Assembly: GCF_014648475.1 (NCBI RefSeq)
Contig: NZ_BMRE01000022.1
Span: 62,001-126,000 of the forward strand
Direction of reading: 5' to 3'
Length of the DNA: 64,000 nucleotides
From: Lentzea flava
Lineage (GTDB): Bacteria; Actinomycetota; Actinomycetes; Mycobacteriales; Pseudonocardiaceae
A model generated the notes under the pieces. The model was not told where the DNA came from and made no database searches. It worked only from the letters and a program-made list of their open reading frames with translations. A program made the position numbers and the translations under genes. Of the stretch, positions 16,564 through 24,126 are shown one piece after another (positions within the stretch are counted from its first letter, which is position 1; each line of letters begins with the position of its first letter).

Positions 16564-17543
16564 TAGGCCTTTTCCATCTCGTCGAGCGCGAACCGGTGCG
16601 TGATGAACCGTTCGCCGTCGATCCGGCCAGCCTCGACCATCCGCAGCAACGTCGGCGTGGACGCGGTGTCCACGAGCCCGGTGGTGATCGTGACGTTGCG
16701 GATCCACAGGCTCTCCAGGTGCAGCGTCGCCGGTTTGCCGTGCACGCCGACGTTCGCGACGTGCCCGCCCGGCCGCACGAGCTTCGTGCACAGCTCGAAC
16801 GTCTCCGGCACGCCCACCGCCTCGATCGCCACGTCGGCACCGAGACCGCCGGTGACCTCGCGGACCACGCGCCCGGCTTCGTCCGCGCTCGACGCGGTGA
16901 TGTCGGCACCGAACTGCTTGGCCGCGTCGAGCCGCGTGGGGGAGAGGTCGACGACGACGATGTGGCTCGGGCTGTAGAGCTGCGCGGTCTGCACCGCCGC
17001 CAGCCCGATCGGCCCCGCGCCGACGATGACGACGGTGTCCGCCGGTTTCACCGCGCCGTTGAGCACGCCCACCTCGTACGCGGTGGGCAGGATGTCCGCG
17101 AGCACCACGGCCGAGGTGTCGGAGACGTCGTCGGGCAGCCTGTGCGTGGAGGTGTCGGCGAACGGCACGCGCACGTACTCCGCCTGCACGCCGTCGACCG
17201 TGTGGCCGAGGATCCAGCCGCCGCCACCGAGGCACTGGCCGTAGCTGCCGGTACGGCAGTACCGGCACCGCCCGCACGTGGTGATGCACGAGATGAGCAC
17301 GCGGTCTCCTCGCTGCAGTCCGGTGACGGACGCGCCGACCTCCTCCACCACGCCGACCGCCTCGTGACCGAGGATCCGGCCCGGCTCGACCTCGGGCACG
17401 TCACCCTTGAGGATGTGCAGATCGGTGCCGCAGATCGTGACCGCGGTGACCCGCACGATCGCGTCGGTCGCATCCTGGATCTCCGGCCTGGGCACCTCTT
17501 TCCACTCGCGCCTGCCGGGGCCGCCGTAGACCAGCGCCTTCAT
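16506..17543 (-). CDS. Zinc-dependent alcohol dehydrogenase (MDR family)
   Basis: The 345-residue medium-chain dehydrogenase has the catalytic zinc site (CGTDLHILKGDVP near 38-50, GHEAVG near 59-64). It also has the structural four-cysteine lobe (CGRCRYCRTGSYGQC near 88-102) and the Rossmann motif VIVGAGPIGLAAVQTA near 165-180. It would oxidise an alcohol or reduce an aldehyde with NAD(P)H. In this island it could dispose of reducing power during anaerobiosis. The ATG at 17543 follows AGGAGGTACC. Tandem DosR-like boxes start 60 nt upstream and are shared with the divergent arginine operon. The substrate is not known. Confidence 0.92.
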   Translation of the reverse strand: MKALVYGGPGRREWKEVPRPEIQDATDAIVRVTAVTICGTDLHILKGDVPEVEPGRILGHEAVGVVEEVGASVTGLQRGDRVLISCITTCGRCRYCRTGSYGQCLGGGGWILGHTVDGVQAEYVRVPFADTSTHRLPDDVSDTSAVVLADILPTAYEVGVLNGAVKPADTVVIVGAGPIGLAAVQTAQLYSPSHIVVVDLSPTRLDAAKQFGADITASSADEAGRVVREVTGGLGADVAIEAVGVPETFELCTKLVRPGGHVANVGVHGKPATLHLESLWIRNVTITTGLVDTASTPTLLRMVEAGRIDGERFITHRFALDEMEKAYQVFENAGDSGALKVVLQA

Positions 17544-17603
17544 CGGTACCTCCTGGTGAGTCGCTTGCTTCCCAAGGCTTGTCGCGCGTCGAGGGGTCGC
17601 GCA

Positions 17604-17640
17604 GAGACCGGGGTCCCGCCGGGGTGAGGACCTAGTGCCC
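17604..17640. promoter_or_regulatory. Tandem DosR-like palindromes between adh and the arginine operon
   Basis: GAGACCGGGGTCCC (17604-17617) and AGGACCTAGTGCCC (17627-17640) have centres 23 bp apart, the same geometry as the pairs at 3898 and 11313. They lie 60 nt upstream of the dehydrogenase start and 92 nt upstream of the permease start. This places both fermentative modules under one predicted hypoxia-type control site. Confidence 0.65.
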
Positions 17641-17732
17641 GCCGGCCGCGTGCCCTGGGGAGGTGGGATCGGCCTGGCTTCCGGCGGACGCTGCTGACAG
17701 CGACCAGTCCACATCGGAGTGAGGAGTCCGCC

Positions 17733-19100
17733 GTGAGCACAGAGATCGCGGGACCTGCCGCGTCGACACAGCCAGGACCAGGCGGATCACGCCCGTCGCG
17801 GTTCGGGCTGCCCACCGCGATCGCGCTCGTCGTCGGTTCGGTGATCGGCACCGGCGTGTTCGGCCTGCCCGCGGCACTCGCGCCGTTCGGGCCGGTCAGC
17901 CTCGTGGCGTTCGTGCTCGTCACGATCGGGGCGCTGGCCCTCGCGGTGACGTTCGGCGCGCTGTCCAAGCGGATCCCCGGTTCCGGTGGCCCCTACGCCT
18001 ACGCGCGGGACGCGTTCGGCGAGTTCGCCGGATTCCTCAACGCCTGGTGCTACTGGATCACGGCGTGGGCGGGCAACGCGGCGATCGTCGTGGCGCTGGT
18101 CGGGTACGCCGAGGTGTTCGTCAACACCGAGCACAACGTCGGCTGGTCGATCGTCATCGCCTTGGCCGGCCTGTGGATTCCGGCGCTGGTGAACCTCTCC
18201 GGACTGCGGAACATGGCCGTCACGCAGATCCTGTCCACCGTGCTGAAGATCATCCCGTTGCTGTTCATGGCCACGATCGGCCTGTTCTTCGTGAAGTCGG
18301 CGAACTTCGGCGCGTTCAACGCCAGCGGCACGTCGATCGGCGGCGCCATCTCGGCGGCCGCGGCGATCGCGTTGTTCAGCTACATCGGCATCGAGACCGC
18401 GTCGGTGGCCGCCGGTCGTGTGCGGGATCCCGAGCGCAACGTCGGCCGCGCCACGGTGCTCGGCACGATCGGCTGTGCCGTCGTGTACGTCCTCGGCACG
18501 CTGACGGTGTTCGGCACCGTGCCGAATTCTTCCCTGCGCGACACCAAAGCCCCGTTCACGGACGCGGCCAACGCGATCTTCGGCGGTGAGTGGGCAGGGC
18601 AGACCGTGGCGATCGCCGCCGTCGTCTCCGGCCTCGGCTGCCTCATCGGCTGGACGCTGATCGTCGGGGAGATGCCGATGGCCGCGGCGAAGGACGAGCT
18701 GTTCCCCAGGGCGTTCCTGCGCACCCGCGGCGACATCCCGAGCTTCGGCATCATCAGCTCGACCGTGCTGGCCTCGGCTCTCGTGGTCGTCAGCTACACC
18801 AGCTTCGAGCAGGTCTTCACCACGCTCGTCCTGCTGTCGGTGTTCACCGCCGTGGTTCCGTACCTGTTCAGCGCCGCCGCGCAGCTGTTCTGGCTGCTGG
18901 TGCGCGGACGCAGGGCCGAATGGCCGCACCTGGTCCGGGACGGCGGCGTGTCGGTGCTGGCCCTGGCCTTCGCGTTCTGGGCGCTGGCCGGCAGCGGCTA
19001 CCAGGCCGTCTACTACGGCTCGGTCTGCCTGCTGCTCGGCGTGCCGCTCTACATCTGGCTCAAGGCCGGCCGCGGTGAGTACGGCGAGGTGAAGGCATGA
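17733..19100 (+). CDS. APC-family amino-acid permease, probable arginine/ornithine exchanger
   Basis: The 455-residue protein has about twelve hydrophobic helices and the APC start ALVVGSVIGTGVFGLPAAL near residues 29-47. The family includes arginine/ornithine and arginine/agmatine antiporters. Its position as first gene of an operon with arginine deiminase, ornithine carbamoyltransferase and carbamate kinase argues for arginine import coupled to ornithine export (ArcD role). Exchange specificity is inferred from context. The GTG start follows GTGAGGAG. The stop overlaps the arcA start by four bases (ATGA). Confidence 0.88.
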   Translation: MSTEIAGPAASTQPGPGGSRPSRFGLPTAIALVVGSVIGTGVFGLPAALAPFGPVSLVAFVLVTIGALALAVTFGALSKRIPGSGGPYAYARDAFGEFAGFLNAWCYWITAWAGNAAIVVALVGYAEVFVNTEHNVGWSIVIALAGLWIPALVNLSGLRNMAVTQILSTVLKIIPLLFMATIGLFFVKSANFGAFNASGTSIGGAISAAAAIALFSYIGIETASVAAGRVRDPERNVGRATVLGTIGCAVVYVLGTLTVFGTVPNSSLRDTKAPFTDAANAIFGGEWAGQTVAIAAVVSGLGCLIGWTLIVGEMPMAAAKDELFPRAFLRTRGDIPSFGIISSTVLASALVVVSYTSFEQVFTTLVLLSVFTAVVPYLFSAAAQLFWLLVRGRRAEWPHLVRDGGVSVLALAFAFWALAGSGYQAVYYGSVCLLLGVPLYIWLKAGRGEYGEVKA

Positions 19101-20338
19101 CCCTCGGCGTCGGCTCGGAGGTCGGCACGCTGCGCCAGGTCGTCGTGCACCGGCCGGGGCTGGAACTGAGCAGGCTGACCCCGCGCAACTGCGACGAGCT
19201 GCTGTTCGACGACGTGCTCTGGGCCGCGAAGGCCAGGGAGGAACACGACCACTTCGCGGATGTCCTGCGCGGCCGCGGAATCACCGTGCACCACACCGGA
19301 ACCCTGCTCGCCGAGACGCTGGCGCTGCCGGAGGCGCGGTCGTTCGTGCTGGACCGCGTCTGCACGCCGGAGCTGCTCGGCCCGACCCTCGTGGCCCCGG
19401 TGCGGGAGTTCGCCGAGAAGGTCGACACCGACCAGCTGGCCGAGCTGCTCGTCGGTGGCGTCACCCGCGCCGACCTCTCGCCGCTCGGCGCGCACAGCCT
19501 GCGCTGGAGCTCGCTCGCCCTGGACGACTTCGTGCTGCCGCCGTTGCCGAACACCCTGTTCCCGCGCGACAGCTCGGCGTGGATCTACGGCGGCGTCACG
19601 ATCAACCCGATGGCCAAGGCCCCGCGCCGCCGGGAGTCCCTGCACTGCCAGGCGATCTACCGCTTCCACCCGCTGTTCTCCGACGCCACGTTCCCCACCT
19701 ACTACGGCGCCGACGACGCCAACCACCAACCCGCGACGCTCGAAGGCGGCGACATCCTCGTCCTCGGCCGCGGCACGGTGCTGATCGGCATGGGGGAGCG
19801 GACCACCCCGATGGGCGTGGAAATCCTGGCGCGCGAACTGTTCCGCACCGGCCAGGCCACCTCGGTGATCGCCGTGCAGCTGCCGCGCTCGCACGCGCTC
19901 ATGCACCTCGACACCGTCATGACCATGCTCGACACGGCGACGTTCATCCGCTACCCGCAGCTCGACCCGGCGACGCTGCGGACGTGGCTGATCACCCCCG
20001 CCGACCCGCGCGAGGTCGTCGAACGCGGCTCGGCCGGCCTGCGCGTCGAGGAACGCGACTCGGTGTTCACCACGATCGCCGAGCAGCTCGGCACCCGCGT
20101 CCGCGTGCTGTGCGCGGCCGAGGACGCCCGTGCCGCCGAACGCGAACAGTGGGACGACGCCAACAACTTCCTCGCCCTCGCGCCCGGTGTCGTCGTCGGC
20201 TACGAGCGCAACACCGTCACCAACACGATGCTGACCGACCACGGCATCGAGGTGATCGGCATCCCCGGCAACGAACTCGGCCGCGGTCGCGGCGGCGCCC
20301 GCTGCATGACCTGCCCGATCCAGCGCGACGGCATCTGA
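19097..20338 (+). CDS. arcA: Arginine deiminase
   Basis: The 413-residue protein is an amidinotransferase-fold arginine deiminase, converting arginine to citrulline and ammonia. It begins SEVGTLRQVVVHRPGLEL and has the internal FPRDSSAWIYGGV segment equivalent to FTRD. The catalytic cysteine motif GGARCMTCPIQRD lies near its C-terminus. It also has the HxDxVMTMLD histidine region near residues 270-282. Its start overlaps the permease stop and arcB follows after 12 nt, giving the gene order arcD-like, arcA, arcB, arcC. The pathway yields ATP without oxygen and raises pH. Confidence 0.95.
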   Translation: MTLGVGSEVGTLRQVVVHRPGLELSRLTPRNCDELLFDDVLWAAKAREEHDHFADVLRGRGITVHHTGTLLAETLALPEARSFVLDRVCTPELLGPTLVAPVREFAEKVDTDQLAELLVGGVTRADLSPLGAHSLRWSSLALDDFVLPPLPNTLFPRDSSAWIYGGVTINPMAKAPRRRESLHCQAIYRFHPLFSDATFPTYYGADDANHQPATLEGGDILVLGRGTVLIGMGERTTPMGVEILARELFRTGQATSVIAVQLPRSHALMHLDTVMTMLDTATFIRYPQLDPATLRTWLITPADPREVVERGSAGLRVEERDSVFTTIAEQLGTRVRVLCAAEDARAAEREQWDDANNFLALAPGVVVGYERNTVTNTMLTDHGIEVIGIPGNELGRGRGGARCMTCPIQRDGI

Positions 20339-20350
20339 AAGGACATCTCG

Positions 20351-21343
20351 ATGCGACACCGCGGCACTCTGCTCAAGGAGCTCGACCTCACGAAGGAGAA
20401 GTTCCTCGACCTCGTCTCCCGGGCGCGGGCGCTCAAGCGCGCCAAGGCGTCCGGCACGGAACACCAGCTGCTGAAGGGCAAGAACATCGCGCTGGTGTTC
20501 GAGAAGAGCTCCACGCGCACCCGCTGCGCGTTCGAGGTCGCCGCCCACGACCAGGGCGCGCACGTCACCTACCTCGACCCGACCGGCTCCCACATGGGCA
20601 GGGAGGAGTCCGTTCCGGACACCGCGAAGGTGCTGGGCCGCATGTTCGACGCCATCGAGTTCCGCGGTTTCGCCCAGGACACCGTCGAGGAACTGGCCGA
20701 CCACGCCGGCGTCCCCGTCTGGAACGGCCTCACCGACTCCTGGCACCCGACCCAGATGCTCGCCGACGTCCTCACGATGATCGAGCACCACGACGGCCCG
20801 GTGGAGAACATCAGCTTCGCGTTCGTGGGCGACGGTCACAACAACGTCGCCCGCTCGCTGCTCGTCACCGGTGCTCTGCTCGGCATGGACGTGCGCGTCG
20901 CGGCACCGCTGTCGCTGTGGCCGCCGGCCGAGGTGACCGAGAAGGCGAACGAGCTCGCGACGGCGAGCGGTGCCCGTGTGCGGGTGACCACCGACCCGGA
21001 GGAAGCCGTGGCGGGCGCGGACTTCGTCTACACCGACGTGTGGGTCAGCATGGGCGACCCGGACGAGGTCTGGGACAGCCGCGTCGCCGAGCTGACCCCG
21101 TACCGCGTCACGTCCGGGCTGATGAAGGCCACCGGCAACCCGGACGTGAAGTTCCTGCACTGCCTGCCTTCGATCCACGACCGCAGCACGACGGTCGGCC
21201 GCCGCGTGTACGAGAAGTACGGCCTCGACGGCGCCGAGGTGGCCGACGAGGTCTTCTCCTCGCCGGCCTCGATCGTGTTCGACCAGGCAGAGAACCGGCT
21301 CCACACCATCAAGGCGGTCATCGTCGCCGGATTGGCCACCTGA
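20351..21343 (+). CDS. arcB: Ornithine carbamoyltransferase (catabolic)
   Basis: The 330-residue protein has the carbamoyl-phosphate motif SSTRTRCAFE near residues 53-62, the HPTQ loop (WHPTQMLAD near 134) and the ornithine-binding HCLPS motif near residue 272. In this operon it would run phosphorolysis of citrulline to ornithine and carbamoyl phosphate. It has an AAAGGA ribosome site, and its stop shares a base with the arcC start (TGATG). An anabolic role is less likely given the flanking arcA and arcC. Confidence 0.95.
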   Translation: MRHRGTLLKELDLTKEKFLDLVSRARALKRAKASGTEHQLLKGKNIALVFEKSSTRTRCAFEVAAHDQGAHVTYLDPTGSHMGREESVPDTAKVLGRMFDAIEFRGFAQDTVEELADHAGVPVWNGLTDSWHPTQMLADVLTMIEHHDGPVENISFAFVGDGHNNVARSLLVTGALLGMDVRVAAPLSLWPPAEVTEKANELATASGARVRVTTDPEEAVAGADFVYTDVWVSMGDPDEVWDSRVAELTPYRVTSGLMKATGNPDVKFLHCLPSIHDRSTTVGRRVYEKYGLDGAEVADEVFSSPASIVFDQAENRLHTIKAVIVAGLAT

Positions 21344-22257
21344 TGCGCATCGTCGTGGCTCTCGGCGGGAACGCCCTGCTGATGCGTGGCGAACCCGCCG
21401 ACGCCGCCGTCCAGCTCCAGCACGTCGAGGCGGCGGCGCGAGCCCTCGCGCCGCTGGCCGCCGGCCACGAGCTCGTGATCTGCCACGGCAACGGCCCGCA
21501 GATCGGCCTGCTCGCGCTGGAGAGCGAGGCCGACAGAGCGCTGAGCCGCCCGTACCCGCTCGACACCCTCGGCGCGGAGACCCAGGGCATGATCGGCTAC
21601 TGGCTGGCCCAGTCGCTGCGCAACGCGGGCGTCCGCAAGCCGGTGCTCGCGCTGGTCACGCAGACCGTCGTCGACCCTGCCGACCCCGCTTTCGCCGTCC
21701 CGACCAAGTTCATCGGCCCGGTCTACGACCACTCGCGAGCACTGGCCCTGGCCAACGCGAACGGCTGGACCATCGCGCGGGACGGCACGCACTGGCGGCG
21801 CGTGGTCCCGTCACCGGAGCCGCTGCGGCTGGTGGAACAGGACTCGATCGACCAGCTGGTGCGTGCGGGGACCGTCGTGGTGTGCGCGGGCGGCGGAGGT
21901 GCTCCCGTCACGGACAACGGCCGTCTCCACGGCGTGGAAGCCGTGGTGGACAAAGACCTCACGTCGGCGCAGCTCGCGATAGCACTGCACGCGGACCGGT
22001 TGCTGCTGCTGACCGACGTGCCCGCCGTGATGTGCGACTTCGGCACCCCGGAGGCCGTTCCGCTGCCCGAGCTGTCGCCGGCCGACCTCGACGGCTTCGA
22101 GTTCCCGGCAGGATCCATGGCACCGAAGATCGAGGCGTGCCGCCGGTTCGTGACGGCCACCGGCTCCCCGGCCGCCATCGGTGCGCTGGCGGACGCGGAG
22201 AAGATCCTGAAGGGGGTGGCGGGCACGACGATCGTGCCGGATCACGCCGCCAGGTGA
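21343..22257 (+). CDS. arcC: Carbamate kinase
   Basis: The 304-residue amino-acid-kinase-fold protein has the N-terminal ALGGNALL loop, ICHGNGPQIGLL near residues 46-57 and the VVCAGGGGAPV segment near 182-192. It makes ATP from carbamoyl phosphate and ADP, the energy-yielding step of the arginine deiminase pathway. It is the last gene of the operon. Its 3' end overlaps the convergent FAD monooxygenase by 16 bp. Confidence 0.95.
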   Translation: MRIVVALGGNALLMRGEPADAAVQLQHVEAAARALAPLAAGHELVICHGNGPQIGLLALESEADRALSRPYPLDTLGAETQGMIGYWLAQSLRNAGVRKPVLALVTQTVVDPADPAFAVPTKFIGPVYDHSRALALANANGWTIARDGTHWRRVVPSPEPLRLVEQDSIDQLVRAGTVVVCAGGGGAPVTDNGRLHGVEAVVDKDLTSAQLAIALHADRLLLLTDVPAVMCDFGTPEAVPLPELSPADLDGFEFPAGSMAPKIEACRRFVTATGSPAAIGALADAEKILKGVAGTTIVPDHAAR

Positions 22258-23492
22258 CCGTCCGGCCGCACGAGTCCCGCGTCGGTCGCGACGTGCTCGC
22301 CGGTGCGCAGACGCTCGAACAACGTGCTCCCGTCCGGCATCCGCACGTTCCCGGCGCGCCTGCCGGTGGGGTAGGTGACGCCGAGTCCCGACAACCGCTC
22401 GGCGAGCTCGCGCGACATGTCCGGCGCCTTCGCGATCAGGTCGCTCACCACCGCCCGCAACGCCTGCCCTTCCGGTGAGAACGTCGTCATCAACGCCGTC
22501 TGCGCCCTCGTGTGTTCGAGCAGATCGGCGCCCACCGGATGCCGTTCCTCGTGGTACGTGTCGAGCAACGCCTCGTCCGCGCGTCCGGTGACGACCGCGG
22601 CGAGCTTCCACCCGAGGTTGTGCGCGTCCTGGATGCCCACGTTCATGCCGACTCCGCCGGTCGGGAAGTGCATGTGGGCAGCGTCGCCCGCCAGCAGCAC
22701 GGTGCCCTTGCGGTAGGTCACCGCCTGCCGCGTCGAGTTGCTGAACCGCGACAGCCACACCGGATCGCGCATCCCGAAGTCGGTGCCCGCGATCCGCTCG
22801 ACCGTCGCCCGCAGCTCGTCGAGCGTGAGCTCACCTGGCCACGCGGCCTGGTTCGCGCCGGGATCACCCCCGACGATCCGGTGCACCCCGCCGGGCAGCG
22901 GCACGACCATCAGCCCGCCGTTCACCCCGGCGACGCCGGCGAACCCGCGCTCCGGCGGCGCGTCGAGCACGACGTCGCCGAGCCAGCCCCACGTGGTGGG
23001 ACCGGTGCCGGGGAAGCCGATTCCCGCCGCGGTCCTGATCGTGCTGCGCGTTCCGTCGCAGCCGACGACATAACGGGCCTCCACGACTTCCCCGTCCGCC
23101 AGCACCACGCCGCCCTCGGCCAGCCCGGTTGCCTGGCACCCGCGGCGGATGATCGCGCCCATCCGCCTCGCACGGTCTTCGAGCAGCTCCTCCGTGCGCG
23201 CCTGCACCAGCACGAGCGTGAACGGGTACGGCGTGTCCAGCACCGAGAAGTCGAGCCGCTGCGGCAGTCCCGCGAAGTGCCCGTCCGGAATCCGGATGCC
23301 CTCGTCGAGGAACGGCTCCACGACACCGCGGCTGTCGAAGATCTCCAGCGTGCGCGGGTGGATCGTGAGCGCCTTCGAGTTGGCGTCTCGCTGCGTTCTC
23401 GACTCCAGCACCGTGACCGATGCCCCGCCCAGCCTCAGTTCTCCGGCGAGCCACAACCCGGTGGGCCCGGCCCCCACGACGACGACGTCCAT
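22242..23492 (-). CDS. FAD-dependent aromatic monooxygenase (PheA/TfdB family)
   Basis: The 416-residue flavoprotein starts with the FAD dinucleotide-binding motif VVVVGAGPTGLWLAGEL. It has the second FAD motif GDAAHMHFPTGGVGMNVGIQD near residues 264-283 and the intermediate GCDGTRSTIR motif near 148. Such enzymes hydroxylate phenolic or polyketide substrates; rifampicin monooxygenases are relatives. The ATG at 23492 has an AGAGAGGTG ribosome site, and the upstream ATG at 23519 would lie within the operator. It is divergent from a TetR gene that shares two operators, so it is likely induced by the TetR ligand, perhaps an aromatic compound or antibiotic. Confidence 0.9.
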   Translation of the reverse strand: MDVVVVGAGPTGLWLAGELRLGGASVTVLESRTQRDANSKALTIHPRTLEIFDSRGVVEPFLDEGIRIPDGHFAGLPQRLDFSVLDTPYPFTLVLVQARTEELLEDRARRMGAIIRRGCQATGLAEGGVVLADGEVVEARYVVGCDGTRSTIRTAAGIGFPGTGPTTWGWLGDVVLDAPPERGFAGVAGVNGGLMVVPLPGGVHRIVGGDPGANQAAWPGELTLDELRATVERIAGTDFGMRDPVWLSRFSNSTRQAVTYRKGTVLLAGDAAHMHFPTGGVGMNVGIQDAHNLGWKLAAVVTGRADEALLDTYHEERHPVGADLLEHTRAQTALMTTFSPEGQALRAVVSDLIAKAPDMSRELAERLSGLGVTYPTGRRAGNVRMPDGSTLFERLRTGEHVATDAGLVRPDGHLAA

Positions 23493-23504
23493 GCGACACC
23501 TCTC

Positions 23505-23554
23505 TTGGTCACTGACCAATGCTCTTCCTTCGAGTAGACTTGGTCAGTGACCAA
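23505..23554. promoter_or_regulatory. Two perfect TetR operators and a leaderless promoter
   Basis: TTGGTCACTGACCAA (23505-23519) and TTGGTCAGTGACCAA (23540-23554) are perfect palindromes with centres 35 bp apart. On the plus strand a promoter fits between them: -35 CTGACC (23512-23517), a 17-bp spacer and -10 TAGACT (23535-23540). It would initiate at the tetR GTG at 23547. One operator therefore covers the -35 element and the other covers the start codon, the picture of an autorepressed, leaderless regulator gene. Confidence 0.7.
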
Positions 23555-24119
23555 GAGTCAAGCCGATGTCGTGCGGGCCGCACTGGAGCTCCTCGACGAG
23601 GAGGGCGCCGATGCCGTCACGTTGCGCGCCATCGCCCGCCGCCTGGACGTGCACATGAACTCCGTGGTGTGGCACGCGAGGAGCAAGGCCCGGCTGAGCG
23701 AGCTGATGGCGGACGCGATCGTCGCGGGTGTCTCCCTGACCGGCCTGCCGCGGCACTGGCACGCACGCGCCGCGGAGATCGCTCGCCGGTACCGCCGCGC
23801 TCTGCTGGCCCACCGCGACGGCGCGGCCGTCGTCGCGGGCACCTACGCGAACGAGCCCGCGACCCTCGACGTCGCGGAGGCGTTCGTCGGCGCGTTGCTC
23901 GAAGGCGGTCTGTCCGAACGCGACGCCGCCTGGACGTGCTGGAGCGTCATCTACTTCGTCCTCGGTCTGTGCCAGGAAGAACAGGCGTTGCCGCAGCGCT
24001 CGTCCGGCGACCTCACGCCGGGGGAACGGCCGGCGCTGGAGAAGGTGCTGCCGTTCCTCGCGGAGGAGTCGTTCGACGAGCGGTTCGAGTTCGGCGTCGC
24101 CAAGCTCCTGGCGCGCTGA
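23547..24119 (+). CDS. TetR-family repressor
   Basis: The 190-residue protein has an N-terminal helix-turn-helix (about residues 5-50; VTLRAIARRLDVHMNSVVWHA) and an all-helical ligand-binding half with a TetR_C-like pattern. The GTG at 23547 lies inside an operator and has no ribosome site; a -10 element 6 nt upstream makes a leaderless mRNA likely. It probably represses itself and the divergent FAD monooxygenase, with relief by the monooxygenase substrate. Confidence 0.88.
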   Translation: MTKSQADVVRAALELLDEEGADAVTLRAIARRLDVHMNSVVWHARSKARLSELMADAIVAGVSLTGLPRHWHARAAEIARRYRRALLAHRDGAAVVAGTYANEPATLDVAEAFVGALLEGGLSERDAAWTCWSVIYFVLGLCQEEQALPQRSSGDLTPGERPALEKVLPFLAEESFDERFEFGVAKLLAR

Positions 24120-24126
24120 CCCGCCG

